Source: Cladosporium sp. IMV 00045
Taxonomy: Eukaryota; Ascomycota; Dothideomycetes; Cladosporiales; Cladosporiaceae
Direction of reading: 5' to 3'
Assembly (NCBI GenBank): GCA_001931905.2
Contig: MSJI02000666.1
Coordinates: 1-64,000, forward strand
DNA: 64,000 bases
How positions within the stretch are numbered: position 1 is the first letter of the stretch; each line of letters opens with the position of its first letter. Below the pieces are notes generated by a model. The model did no database searches. It saw nothing but the letters and a program-made list of their open reading frames with translations, and was not told where the DNA came from. Of this stretch, positions 21,251 through 32,637 are shown piece after piece. The translations under genes were made by a program, and so were the position numbers.

Positions 21251-24175
21251 ATGGACGACGCCCGCAGCCTCAAGCGGTCGCGCTCCGATACAGACACCGT
21301 CACTGCAGACGACCACACCAATCAGCCCGCCAGCGACGGTGCTGCCTCCCAGCCGCCGCAGGACTCCCAACAGGCCGCCGGCGCTCAACCCACCACCGCC
21401 GCTCGCCTGTATACGTGTGGCAAGTGCTCCAAGAGCTATGCTCGCCTCGATCACTTGAGTCGCCACGTGCGCATGCACACCCAGGAGAAACCCTATCAAT
21501 GCCAGGTCTGTTCGAAGGCGTTTGCTCGCGCCGACTTGCTGAAGCGCCATACTCTCGGCCACAACAAGGATGACCCTCAATCCAAGCCCGCCATAATCCA
21601 ACATAGCCGTGTCTCACAAGCTTGCGAAGCCTGCGCGGGCCTCCACCTCAAGTGCGAGGAGGAGAAGCCGTGCAAGCGTTGTACCAAGAAGGGCCAACAG
21701 TGCAACTACACTACCACCTTCTCGCCTGGTGGCATGGACCAGGCGCAGCCTCAGCAGCAAACTCCGCAAGACGTTTCAATGCAGTCGCCACAGCCGGCGC
21801 AGCACCAGCAGCACTTCCAGCAAATCTCACAGCAACAGCAGCAGCAGCAGCAGCAGCAACCATTTGGCAACGGTCTGGCAATACAGAACTTGCAGCAGCA
21901 CACGCCGCCGATGCAACAGATGCACCAGATGCCACAGATGTCGCACATGCAACAAGCCCGACCTCAGCCGAACCGGAACCATTCGATAGCCTCGATGCAT
22001 TCACAGGGACCGGCGCATCTACCTGCCATGCAGTTCAATGAGATGTCTGAACACCAACACCAGCAGCAGCAACAGCAACAACAGCAACAGCAGCATCAAC
22101 AACAACATCAGCAGTTGCCGTCCATGAGCATGGTCGGTGGGATGATGCCTCCACAAACTCCGGACAACACCATGTTCGATTACCTGCGCGACAAGATGAT
22201 GCCACCGACAACTCAACAACAACAGCAGCAATTGCAGGCATTTGCCGACTACCAAGCAGGACCATGGACACCACGAGAGCTTTTCGACTTTGGTGTCGAC
22301 ACAAATATGGAACTCAATGAATTGGACTTGACTTTCATGGACACTTACAACAATGCTAATCCATTCGACCTCCGGACACCTAGCATCGGATTCCCAACTA
22401 CAGGCTCAGATATCATGCCCAGCTTTACATCAGCGCCTTTGCCTCCACTCGATACGGGTGCTTTGCCCAAACAAACTGTCTGGCGATTTCGACCACTGAC
22501 AAAGGACTCTGGTTCTGCGGAGCAAGCGAACTTATCGCTGCCCACTCCCACAAGCTTGGACATTGATAGAAGAGTCAATTGCGAGCCTCTGTCCCAGACA
22601 TCGCGTGACAAGATTTTGGCCATGATTTTGAGTACATGCAAACCCAACAACATACCAAGATCTGTGGCTTGTTTCCCTTCAATCAGCCTTCTCGACAGTC
22701 TTTTCCAGTTTTCGTTGACGTCTCCTGGGTCACATGCTAAGCACTGGATTCATGCGCAGACGTTGCTTGCTGGTCAGACTAGACCAGAAGTTCTCGCAGC
22801 CATAATCGCCGCTGGCGCTGTGCTCACTCCAGATGCCGCAATTCGCAAAGTTGGTTATGCCATTCAAGAAGCGATTCGCACCGCGGTGCAGGTCCAGGTT
22901 GAGGAAGATAACACCTTAATGCGCGACCTGCAAATCATGCAGGCTTCATTGCTACAGCTCAAGATTGGGCTCTGGAGTGGCGACAGTCGCAAAATGGAAC
23001 TCGCCGAAGGTTTCCAGCAGGTCTTGGTCACAATGGCAAGGAGAGGCGGTCTCTTCAGGCGCGGTACCTATGAGCGCATTGTACCTTATGCCGAGGACAC
23101 GGGTGAAGTTCTCAACAACAAGTGGCGCATGTGGGCTATGCAAGAATCTCGGAAACGATTCGCGCTTCACCTGTTCCGCCACGACCTTGAAGCCTCTGCT
23201 TCGTTGTTGTCGAGCCCTTTGATCTCATATGCCGAGCTTTATCTCCCTCTGCCAGAATCAGAAGCTCTTTGGCATGCAGGCTCAGCAGAGCTGTGGAAAG
23301 CCACCTATATGAAGAGTTCCGCGCCGCGTCATGATCGCCAACCATCGCTTGTAGATTGCATTCAAGACCTTGACATTCTCGCCACCAAGGACATTTTCGT
23401 CGACGGACGACAGGCCAGCATGGCAGTTCTGGGTGCAGCCTGGCGCATGATCTGGGAGTATCGACAACTCGAATCGTCAATGAAGGAACGCGCTAGCCAA
23501 TGGTGCAACGGCAACTTACTCATGACATCGAGGCATTCGGAACTCACAAAGCTCCTCCAATGCTTCCGGATCTCCAGCGTTGAAGACGCGAAAGTCACGC
23601 TCATCTTGGAGTTGCTTCTCATGCATCTCCACCTCTCACTCGACGACGTACACCTCTTTGCCGGCGTCGAAGGTGAAGAGGAAGCTCGCCGCGTGTATCC
23701 ATCTCTCGTGCAATGGACCAAGACGGCCACTTCTCGACAGGCTCTGTGGCACGCGGGTCAAGTAATCCGCTCCGCTCGCAATCTGCGTCCCGGCTTAATT
23801 TGCGATTTTGCCGCCATCGCAGTCTACCAAGCCTCCCTTGCCTTCTGGGCCTACGGCATAATCACGCGTGCGTCCGAGCCCAGTCCACTAAGCAGCCACA
23901 ACATCACCGCCTGGCTCGACGGACCCGACGACACCGGCGCGCAACGCTGGATCATTAATGGCAAAGGCAACGCTGCCATCCGTAGCCTACCTCTGCCTGG
24001 CGTGAAAAACTCTGCAGGTGAAGTGCCGGCGCTGGTCAGCAATCCGGACGATGTTGTTGTGGCGGTCGTTGCGGCTATGAGGCGCAATCATGCTGAGGCG
24101 AGGAGTCCGCCGTTGGTGGATAACTTGATCAATATGATGGAGGGACTTCGTAAGGCTTCGAATTCGAGGACTTGA
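21251..24175 (+). CDS. C2H2 + Zn2Cys6 transcription factor (RegA-like)
   Basis: Single exon, about 974 residues from the ATG at 21251 (ATGG context). Two classical C2H2 fingers (C-x2-C...H-x3-H, beginning [10 protein letters not shown] and [10 protein letters not shown]) are followed by a full Zn2Cys6 cluster ([11 protein letters not shown]...CKRC...C) and then long Gln-rich tracts (CAG/CAA repeats at about 21830-21862 and 22061-22110). The C-terminal half, with [11 protein letters not shown] and helical blocks, matches the fungal-specific transcription-factor domain. Proteins with this combined C2H2-C6 layout are nuclear DNA-binding regulators. The target set is unknown. The gene is intact. 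The Gln tracts are likely to vary in length between strains and may tune activation (inference). Confidence 0.9.
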   Translation: MDDARSLKRSRSDTDTVTADDHTNQPASDGAASQPPQDSQQAAGAQPTTAARLYTCGKCSKSYARLDHLSRHVRMHTQEKPYQCQVCSKAFARADLLKRHTLGHNKDDPQSKPAIIQHSRVSQACEACAGLHLKCEEEKPCKRCTKKGQQCNYTTTFSPGGMDQAQPQQQTPQDVSMQSPQPAQHQQHFQQISQQQQQQQQQQPFGNGLAIQNLQQHTPPMQQMHQMPQMSHMQQARPQPNRNHSIASMHSQGPAHLPAMQFNEMSEHQHQQQQQQQQQQQHQQQHQQLPSMSMVGGMMPPQTPDNTMFDYLRDKMMPPTTQQQQQQLQAFADYQAGPWTPRELFDFGVDTNMELNELDLTFMDTYNNANPFDLRTPSIGFPTTGSDIMPSFTSAPLPPLDTGALPKQTVWRFRPLTKDSGSAEQANLSLPTPTSLDIDRRVNCEPLSQTSRDKILAMILSTCKPNNIPRSVACFPSISLLDSLFQFSLTSPGSHAKHWIHAQTLLAGQTRPEVLAAIIAAGAVLTPDAAIRKVGYAIQEAIRTAVQVQVEEDNTLMRDLQIMQASLLQLKIGLWSGDSRKMELAEGFQQVLVTMARRGGLFRRGTYERIVPYAEDTGEVLNNKWRMWAMQESRKRFALHLFRHDLEASASLLSSPLISYAELYLPLPESEALWHAGSAELWKATYMKSSAPRHDRQPSLVDCIQDLDILATKDIFVDGRQASMAVLGAAWRMIWEYRQLESSMKERASQWCNGNLLMTSRHSELTKLLQCFRISSVEDAKVTLILELLLMHLHLSLDDVHLFAGVEGEEEARRVYPSLVQWTKTATSRQALWHAGQVIRSARNLRPGLICDFAAIAVYQASLAFWAYGIITRASEPSPLSSHNITAWLDGPDDTGAQRWIINGKGNAAIRSLPLPGVKNSAGEVPALVSNPDDVVVAVVAAMRRNHAEARSPPLVDNLINMMEGLRKASNSRT

Positions 24176-24823
24176 GATGGGTACGTTCGAGGATTACTAT
24201 CAAAAATTGGCTTCGGTTGAGACTTGTGGGTTCGCCTTCGCGGGCTCAATCTTCTATGCCCCCCTCTCTCGCGGCGATGGTCACCGACTGGTGTCATACT
24301 CTGGCAATCGAGGCAACAGCACAGCCGAGCCCATCAGGGCAAACCAATGCACGGCGATACCTTCGCCTATCGATCAACGAAATCATCGCATAAAACGACA
24401 TCTAAAAAATGATCTTGCGCAGACAGATCTACAAACCATCAAGACCGTAGACGGTACATCTGGAAAGAGGGAAGAGACAGACTCAAAGGAACATTGCGCG
24501 GGCTTTTGTCACTTTTAGTTTCGGCCGACGTCTGGGTCATTGGATATGAAGGACATCGTCTTGGAGGAGAACACAATTCACCGGGGTAATTTGGTGGTGG
24601 TAGTGACATTTATGATATCCCAACGCTTGCTTTTGCTTTCTTTGCTCTTTGAATCCTGGAAAGACGACTTGTGTTTACAAGACAGCATATATTACATCGC
24701 CAGATACTTACCTTATCGAATCACAGAACTTCATGAATCATTCTCGGCTGTTTGAGTCTTCATTCGATGGGGCTGAATACCCCCCATAGCTAGCTGAGAT
24801 CCAAAACTACTGCAACACGACAT
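24176..24823. other. Intergenic between convergent regulators
   Basis: Convergent 3' ends of two transcription-factor genes. A 113-codon frame (24177-24518) overlaps the 3' UTR region and has no family features. Confidence 0.5.
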
Positions 24824-27139
24824 TCAATCATCAACATCGCCCCAATGCTCCATCAAATCATCAATCCGCCACTGCGTCGCCCACCCCGTCTCCCTCTCAA
24901 TCCTCTGCAGCAAGCGCACAATCGCCGCGTGCTCCTGCGGATGGCTCATGAGCCTCCCCGCGATCCACACCGGCTGCACGGTATTCGTCCACGCGCCGTG
25001 ATGATCGTTCGAAAGCGCGATACCGCAAATCTGCCTCGCGTGCCAGAGAATGCTGCGGATCTTGCCCAGCGCGATATCGCGCGGTTTGCGCTGCAGCATG
25101 AGAATCGCGGCCGTGTGCGCGAATTGGTTACCTGAGATTGCCGCTGCGTTGCTGTACAGGACTGTCGGGAAAGTGGACCCGCTGCTGCGCGCCGACATGG
25201 CCATGACGGGCAGCATTTCCATGGGCCGCGTGGCGAACCAGTCCTGGATGTCATCGAAGAGGCGGCGCCAGAGCTTCTCGTACGCCTCGCTGGCGGCCGG
25301 GTCGACGGCGGAGAAGCCGAAAGCGCCCTCGGAAGCCTGGTGCGAGGCGAAGAGGTCCATGGCCCGCGCGATCATGTTGGCGGCCATTTTGGCGTAGTCG
25401 TGGAAAGCGCCGGAGCGGGGGTAGGTGGCGACGGTGATTTCGGGAAGGGCTTCGGAGGTCCATTTGTCGACGGGGATGAGCGTGCGTTCCAGCGAGATGA
25501 GCCCACCGCACAGGTCCATGCGCGCGAAGCACCAGAAGACGGCTTCTTCGGGCCCGCCGCTGTCGCCGCGGAGGTTGAGGGATTGCATCAGGCTGGCGCA
25601 GCCGTCGAGGTGGCGCCGCCAGGCTTTGGGCGAGCAGCTGAACATTTCGAGCACGCAGAGGATAACGCAGGAGGCGATGACGGCGATGTCGCGCATGTAG
25701 AGCTGGGGGAGGAGGAGTTGAATGGCGTGTTGGTAGAGGGCAAGGGTGAGTGAGGGCGAGACATCTTTGCTTCGTGTCTCTAGGTATCGGGCGCTGAGCG
25801 AGAGCATGGCGTACTTGAGGTGCGGTCTGCCTTTCGCTATGATTGGGAAGGTGTCGCGGAAGTGTGTCTGTGGGTCAAATTTGTCGAGCTGTATTCCAGT
25901 TAGTGAAGGGAAGTAATGTTAGACCTGATGTTTGCACGTACCCATGATGAGACCTCTTCCGTCCATGCTTTCCAGAGAACGTATTCTTGAGCAGGCGGAA
26001 GATCGAAGCTTGTTGTACTTTCATCCTGGCCTTCTCCATGGCGCTGAGACGTAATGTCGGAACTGGTCACATCATACTCGCTCATAGAATAGGAGGCTGA
26101 AGCGCCTGCATTCGGCAGTACAGCATTGTTGTCATCGAAGGACGAAGGCTCAGGATGTGCAGCAGTGCGGAAAACATGCGACCTCAATTCATGGAAAAGA
26201 TCGGCGTAAGTCGATCCAGGCTCGAAGATTCCGTCGTAGGAAACACTGGGGGAGACGACTTGATGCGACATTTGATTCACGCCCATGACGGGGTTGTTAG
26301 ACAAAGGCGACCTCTGATGTCTCCAGGGTTGAGCATGATGTGCTGGAGAGACAAAGTTTTGCGTCCTGTGCTCGTGGCGCCTGTCGTTGCCCGTTCCTGG
26401 AGAGTGTGGTGATGCTGCGTCTTGATGAGATGTTCGTGAGACACCAGGATTGTTAGAACGTGTTGAAGAGGTGTGGGAGAACACGAATGGTGAGCCTGGA
26501 GCTCCGTTTAACCGACGATTATGTTGCCTGTCATGGGGTGTATCGATCACATTCTGATTTGTTGGTGATTCCTGACCGGTGGATCCATGGTGGTGCCGAG
26601 AATTATTGTTCAAGGCAAGATACCCTGCTCCGACATATCCCTGGATAGAGGAATGCCGATTTGGCATTGATTCGGCATCGTTTGTGGAATTGCTGTCGTC
26701 TTGACGTGTGCTTGAGAAATCGACATTTGAAGTTTGCCCGTCTTCCTGTAAGACAAGTCAGCCATATGATTCCAAAATGAAAGATAGAGATAAAGACATA
26801 ACGAACGTCCGAGTCTGATAGACTACTCAGGGTCACAGGACGAGATACATCGAACTCTCTGGATCCAGGAAGACCTGTAGGTGGACGAAACTTGATGAAA
26901 CCATCCCAGTTGCATTGCTCGCAGGCCTTCTCACAACGAAGACATATCGGCCTTTGCTCATCGCCTGTCAGAAGTCAGTGGTGTTTCATGATGGTGTATG
27001 CACGTATGGAACCAAAGTATTGCGTAAAATTGAACACATCGTGTGACTTACACTTTTTACGTTTTCGTCGACAGTTCAAACAGCCAGACTTGGTCCTGCG
27101 GCGTTTTTGGCCTGCGACCGCCGACGCTTCATCGGCCAT
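24824..27139 (-). CDS. Zn2Cys6 transcription factor (ARCA-like)
   Basis: Four exons: 27139-27052, 26964-26807, 26745-25942, 25888-24824. All three introns (87, 61 and 53 nt) join in phase. The first intron splits the Zn2Cys6 cluster, which reads C-x2-C-x6-C-x6-C-x2-C-x6-C after splicing (CLNCRRKRKKC, then CLRC...C) and is preceded by a basic stretch QKRRRTKSG. A disordered Ser/His/Asn-rich linker follows, then a fungal-specific regulatory domain beginning LWKAWTEEVSSW with the block FCASL-like CVLEMFSCSP and ending near DLMEHWGDVDD. The overall layout resembles the ARCA-type C6 regulators of filamentous fungi. The gene is intact. Nuclear DNA-binding activator or repressor; targets unknown. 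Confidence 0.88.
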
Positions 27140-27772
27140 CTTGAATACAATGCGGCCAACGACGTCTCAGGAACTCGTTCGCGCAACAGCTTACTAGAGA
27201 CATTGAATTTCTTTGCATCGTGATGAGAGTGAGAGTAAGGCAAGTGTTGATAGAGTAGAGTATTAGACGCCGGGGAACCGAAGTATCCCCGCGTTCTCCG
27301 CCTAGTCCTTGGCGCAACGTTCGGGAAACCTTGTGTTGAAGCTTGCCCTTCGTTCTTCTTTTGTCAACACGCCGTCAACAAATACGCGTTTTGAATGCCT
27401 CAATGCTTTTCCCGATACAACGTTATGTTCACAATTGCGAGGGAGAATCATGTGAGCGCAGTCTACCATGTCAATTTCGAAACAAGTGTGCAGAGGCGGC
27501 AAACCTGGCAATTTTCGAGCGCTCCAGTGTGACCGCAAACTGCGATAAAGGGAATGCCGCCAATATCAACTTTTGGATATCGACACCTCAGCCCGCCTGA
27601 GGGCAGTGCAACCGGCGAGAATCTTATCATGAAAAGCATCAGACTGCCAAGAAGGCGTCCTAGTACATGTTCTCCGCTCTATTCTGGATACACGATCTGC
27701 ATAATGAACTGGTCTCGAATACAGCTTGCATTTTGACGACGCGAACTGGCGCTATATCAAACGCTTCTGCGA
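27140..27772. other. Intergenic
   Basis: Promoter of the ARCA-like regulator (right of 27139) and the 3' side of the transporter gene. A 78-codon minus frame (27302-27538) is not supported by any motif. Confidence 0.5.
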
Positions 27773-29828
27773 TCACCTCTTAGGCGTATCTACAGCCTTC
27801 TCAGCAAGCTCTGCTGATCCATCGATGTGTTCTACAGAGAACTTTCTGTGCACTTCCGCCTGTCTTTCCATGTGAGGGCGCAGGGTCTCGATATCAATGT
27901 CGGCGTCTGCGATGTGCATCACAATCTTCGGTCCGGTGAACAAGCAATCAATTTCCTCAAGAGAGAGTTTTCTTGTTTCCGGATCTGATATACTTGTTAG
28001 CATTCTGCGCCGTCTGTTGAAAGTGATGCCTGCTACTCACAGAAGAAGTAAATCGTCGGGATGAAGACAGCATTGAAGATGGCAAAATAGACATAAGTCT
28101 TCCAGCCGATACTGCCGATCGAAACAGGACTAGATTCAAAATGTCAGCATGATACTTCTATTGGGGCTTGGTGCCGTTTTGGCTGGCTTGCATTGGCCGA
28201 AATTTGCTCGGGGGCAATGGCTTACGTTCTAAAACATCGTTAGCATTGTTTTCGGAGGATTGACAACACGGAACGAGCTTACATTTGCACGACAAGAAAC
28301 GTAAAGATCCAGTTTGAAGCACTCGCTAGCGCCGCGGCGGGCGTGCGAATAGCCAAAGGCGCATACTCCGCTGGAAGCAGCCAGGGAATGGCAAGCATAC
28401 CGACAGCGAAGAAGAAGTTGAAAAGAAACAGCATGACGGACGCGATGATTCCGCACGTTGTGTTGCCATTGGAAACCGTGCCGGCCAGGACTGCCATGCA
28501 GCTCATCATACCAATAACGGCAAACAGCATTAGCTTTCGGCGTCCAAGCTTATCGAGAATCCAGATAGGTGGAAGTGCGGAAAAAAAGTACGCAACGCCA
28601 GTGAAGCCAGCAAGTAAGAGTGAGAGATGTTGCGAAAGTCCCACACTTCGTTGGAAGATGCTCGGTGCGTAGTAAGTGATCAAGTTGATTCCTACCATCA
28701 GGTGTCAGCTCATTGGCCCTCGGCTGCGATGTATCGTATGCATACCACTCAGTTGTTGCATGAACTGGCCACCAATTCCAAGCAGCGTGCGATAGCGGAA
28801 CTTCTGAGTACCGTCCTTCAAAAGAGTCTTGAAAGAGTTTCCGGCTGCTGCTTCTCTCTCTTCATCCACGGTGGCCTTGATCTCTGCGGCTTCTCTGCTT
28901 AAGTCGGTCTCTTCGATTGTCAACTGGCCTCCAGTTGTATGTAGGCGCCTGAGAATCTGCATAGCTTCGTCCGAACGATCGTGGGCGATGAGCCTGGGTC
29001 TTGGTTAACATTTGTTCGCTCGCTGAAATGCATCTGGCTTACCATCGAGGTGACTCTGGCAGGAATAGTAGGTTGACTGCCGTTACCAGTGCAAAAAGAA
29101 TCTGCAACGCCAGAGGGAAGCGGAATTGAGCCTCACTCTAGCCAAAGGAGAAGCCGTAGTCTACCCAGTAGGCGAGCGCTGCGCGGAGAAAAGAAGAACA
29201 GTCAATACAAGCGTCTCAGTGTCCATGGAATCATGTCTTTCGCACTTACCAACGCCAAAGATATTGACGGCAAACTCGACAGAAAGTCCTTTGCCGCGCT
29301 TGTGCGCTTTCATCAATTCCGAATGCCATACAGCTAATCCTCGTCAGCAATATCCAATGGAATGGGACATCTGGTGAACGAACGAATTGTGCTAGTGTTC
29401 ATGCCGTTTCCAACTCCCGCAACGATTCTTCCAACAATCATCTGAGGGATACCATAGGCCGCCGTTTGGAGAATGGCGCCAATTGTCAAGATAAGACATC
29501 CCAGCCAGATGCAATTCTTACGTCCCAGCTTTTCTCCAGCGAAGAAGCAGAACAGAGAGCCGGCGAAACAACCAATTTCGTAGATGGCAACGACAAGGCC
29601 TTGAAGAGAGTCGCTGCCGTTGCCGGTGGTGGTGTTAATTTCTGGAAACTGGTTCGTGAAAGCCGTGCCTGTCAGGAGACCACTCATGACTCCCTGGTCT
29701 GTCCGTGAGAATTAGCAGAGGCCCCAATATCAACATTCGATGAACATACCATATCCCATCAACAAGAAACCAGAGCCTGCTGTGGCCGTAATGGCCCAGT
29801 CGAGCGCACGCCCGGTAAGTAGTGGCAT
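27773..29828 (-). CDS. MFS sugar/quinate-type transporter, one in-frame TAG, 3-nt micro-exon
   Basis: Sugar-porter family, twelve membrane helices expected. Start 29828 gives MPLLTGRALDW. Exons: 29828-29750, 29698-29384, 29333-29250, 29178-29043, 28993-28746, 28691-28283, micro-exon 28228-28226, 28129-28041, 27983-27773. Introns are 49-96 nt and all join in phase. Family marks: GYDQGVMSG, GEKLGRK loop, VGRIVAGVGNGMNT, PESPRW, QQLSGINLITYYAP, DKLGRRKLM and PETRKLSLEEID. The micro-exon AAC joins AT|AAC|T to give Ile-Thr-Pro. An in-frame TAG at 29140-29138 interrupts the conserved YGFSFG / SEAQFRFPLALQ region, only 40 nt after an intron, so splicing cannot easily remove it. The gene is therefore a fresh pseudogene or is recoded. 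It imports a sugar, polyol or quinate by proton symport if functional. Confidence 0.82.
28226..28228 (-). other. Predicted 3-nt micro-exon (AAC)
   Basis: On the minus strand, intron 28282-28229 has donor GTAAGC, branch GCTAAC and acceptor TTTAG. Intron 28225-28130 has donor GTAAGC, branch GCTGAC and acceptor TCTAG. Only AAC remains between them. Including it yields the conserved ITP of the sugar-porter helix; skipping it yields IP in the same frame. Confidence 0.65.
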
Positions 29829-30679
29829 GGCCGCGAATGAAATCGATCAATGCAAATATCTCGTCTGGTGTCGTCCGCACTATTGCCAACAACTCAAGAT
29901 TCACCAAGAACGAAGAAGACCTGGGGTAAGATTGGATAAGATCTGGGGAATCTGGGACGTTATATGTAGCTAATGTTGTTCCCCAGTTACTACACTTGTA
30001 TATTGTTTCGTGGCCCACATCGTCTTGAATCGATGCGCCATTTACGCTGCAAGGTCGACCGTCAGTAAACACTATTGTACCGCGCGCGACTTAACGCGGC
30101 GCGTTAGGCGCTCAATGGCATGGGACTCCTAGGTTTGGAGCCGCGGTGAAAGAGCGGTAGAAATTTCCCAAACCGGTGCCTGTAGCGCTTCGTCACAGAA
30201 CGCCGATCAATCAAGAAGGTTGTTCGGGACATGATTCTGCGACCCTTCGGTCGCTGCGTCACCACCGGCATCTCAGGAACTTGAAGGCTTCCGGAACCCT
30301 TCTCCAGAAGATGCTGATCCGGATACTCTCTCGACATTCAGTGCTGCCTTGTTCATAATATCGGCTACTGTTCTGGAGAGGGCACGGACAAGGTGGCTTA
30401 CGCCTGTCTCGTTAGCTCCAGACTATTCTGTAATCCAACGTGCCTGTAGGAGAATGCCGGGCTAGGGCTGTATCGGAGCATGCCCGAAATCAAACTCATC
30501 TTTCAACATATTTTCTTTTCGACGACTTGTACATTCGCTGCGGGAGAGTATGCTGCTGTGGTACAAGCCCAAGGTGGCAGTTGTTTTTGCTGGCTTCAAA
30601 AGATCTACACGATGAATAGAGATCACATTGATCGATAGTTCATGGATGAAAAGAAACTTCGATTACATCAAAGTCATAT
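29829..30679. other. Intergenic, transporter promoter
   Basis: About 850 bp upstream of the transporter and downstream of the SDR gene. Contains a perfect hairpin TAACGC-GGC-GCGTTA (30092-30106) immediately followed by AGGCGCTC (30106-30113), about 270 bp upstream of the transporter start. No gene seen. Confidence 0.55.
30092..30113. promoter_or_regulatory. Palindrome plus AGGCGCTC motif
   Basis: Perfect 6-bp inverted repeat with a 3-bp centre, overlapping AGGCGCTC. The same octamer lies upstream of the SDR gene (31948-31955) and, inverted, upstream of the transketolase-type gene (35287-35294). A candidate regulator site; inference only. Confidence 0.3.
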
Positions 30680-31691
30680 CTAGACAGCAGCAGTATGCCC
30701 ACCATCCACTCTCAGGTCGGTGCCAGTGACGAAGCTACTGCCACGAGAAAGCAGGAAGACAGCTGGTGCCTTGAAGTCCTCAGGGGCACCCAGACGCCCG
30801 AGAAGCGCTCCAGCCATCCATGTCTTCTCGACCTCCGGCTCTGCTTGCAGAAGAGCATCTGTCATTGCTGTTCGGATGTACTGTACTTCAAGTCAGCCTC
30901 TGCCTTGATGTGTCAAGGGAAAATGACGACTTACGCCAGGTGACAGGGTATTGATGCGAATGCCATGCTGCCCGATCTCCTGAGCCATTGATCTGCACAT
31001 TTGGTGAACAGCGGCTTTGCTTGTGTTGTATGCACTGCAAGTCAAACCCCGGTTGGCAATGCTGCCTGACATCGATGCGATCAATACAATACTTCCGGGA
31101 ATCTTGTTTGCCACCATGTCATTGGCAACTGCCTTGGCAGTGATAAAAGAGCCTAGAAAGGTTGTCAGTCTGACATTCATGCAGCAAATGATGAGAAGAC
31201 GACTCACCAAGAGTGTTTACTTTCAGCATTCTCTCGAAATCCGCAACAGGGTACTCAAGGGTAGGAATCTTCTGTTGGATACCAGCACATGCAATTGCAC
31301 CCTGCAATGGGGCATTGAGTTGTCGTCCTCTGGCGGAGATCTCTGCAACGGCGGCCTTGAAGTCTTCCTCGTCCGTAATGTCGGATTTGCGATATGTGAC
31401 GGTGACGTTCTTCTGCTTTGCCACTTTCTGCAGGTTGCTCCATTCCTCACAAGGCGCGTCTAGAATGTCCAAAGCAGCTACATGACCGCCATTTTCCACG
31501 ACACCGAGAGCCAGTTCGATACCTAGACCTCTGCCGGCACCTGTGATGAGGATGGTCTGGTTCTTAAGTGAGAAAAGCTGGTCTCCAGGAACACCAGCTG
31601 CGGTCTGCTTAGACTCCGGGATCTCAGCGGGAAGCGAGATGTCGCTGACCACTTGTTGGTCGTTGATGTCGTTGGTGGCGGAAGGAGACAT
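30680..31691 (-). CDS. Short-chain dehydrogenase, D-arabinitol-dehydrogenase-like
   Basis: Exons 31691-31208, 31152-30935, 30880-30680, with 55- and 54-nt introns joining in phase. The start chosen is MSPSATNDIND at 31691; an upstream Met-like start at 31793 would add an unlikely hydrophobic leader. Classical SDR motifs: TGAGRGLG (coenzyme loop), CAG(I) for the NAG motif, active-site Ser in LIASMSG, YNTSK with catalytic Tyr and Lys, and SPGYIRT. The acidic residue after strand 2 (ALDI) suggests NAD preference. Overall it resembles fungal arabinitol or sorbose/xylulose-type reductases. It lies between a sugar-porter gene and a DHAS-type transketolase, consistent with pentose or polyol metabolism (inference). 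Three AGGCGC motifs sit about 260-280 bp upstream. The gene is intact. Confidence 0.82.
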
Positions 31692-32637
31692 TGTAATATG
31701 TGAAGAGATGATGGAATGGTACGCTAAAAGGACAAAATCGATGAAGGGAATCAAGCAGCTGACATGAGAGTGAAAGACGCGGGCATAGCTCATGGCAGCA
31801 GGCTTTCAGCTATATACGTCTGTACTTACAGTGGGTCGAAACGGCATGGTGGATGGTTGAGTTGTACTTCTAAGCAAAGGCAATCGAAAGCGCCAGTGGC
31901 AAGGCTGACAATAAGATTGGGGAAGTGGTTGCGGTTGCTCTAAGATAAGGCGCTCAGGCGCTTAAAGAGGCGCCTAAGAAGGGGACTAGCGCTTCAATGT
32001 ACTCTATACGGCAAGCCTCTAGACGCTCCGGACTTCTCCATAACGCTCCATGCCTCCTCCACATGGCAGAGTCCACAAACCCACGACACCCGACAAACCC
32101 ACAAGAAAGCCTGCATTCGTACATACACGAATCATTCAATATCGTACCGTCGGAGCTTCAATGTCATGTGTCGCACAGAACAAGGACTTATGTCATCGCC
32201 GCGTGGCTGCATCGGCTCAACTGTCACGGCCCTGTGGTGTACGACGGGAATCATCCGGTTTGGATGCCCGTAAAATGGGCAAGGTATTGAAGACTTTGTA
32301 GCAGCATACGAAGGCAAAATTTGCCGCTTGAAGCTCGGGTTCTTTTATTCTTCTCACAAACGAACATGTTGATGCTCTGCGGTTGGAAATAATTTGACTA
32401 TGTTAGATTTTGATGTGCTGCAAGTTGTCATGCTTCGAATCGTCCATCAGCTTCTCGTTTCATCGTGGGTATGGCGGGATCGTCATTTGTAACAATAGCT
32501 CACATGATTACGAGTTTAATGAGGGCCCGAGACCATCTCATTCTTGAAATCGAACAATTTTTTATCATTATAACAATAAAACAAAATGGGGTCTACTTGA
32601 AATCATACGTAGATCTTTTGACGCCGTCACCCACCGC
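31692..32637. other. Intergenic, SDR promoter
   Basis: Contains three AGGCGC(T/C) motifs within 27 bp (31948-31954, 31956-31962, 31968-31974) upstream of the SDR gene. AT-rich toward 32580, at the 3' end of the next gene. No gene seen. Confidence 0.5.
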
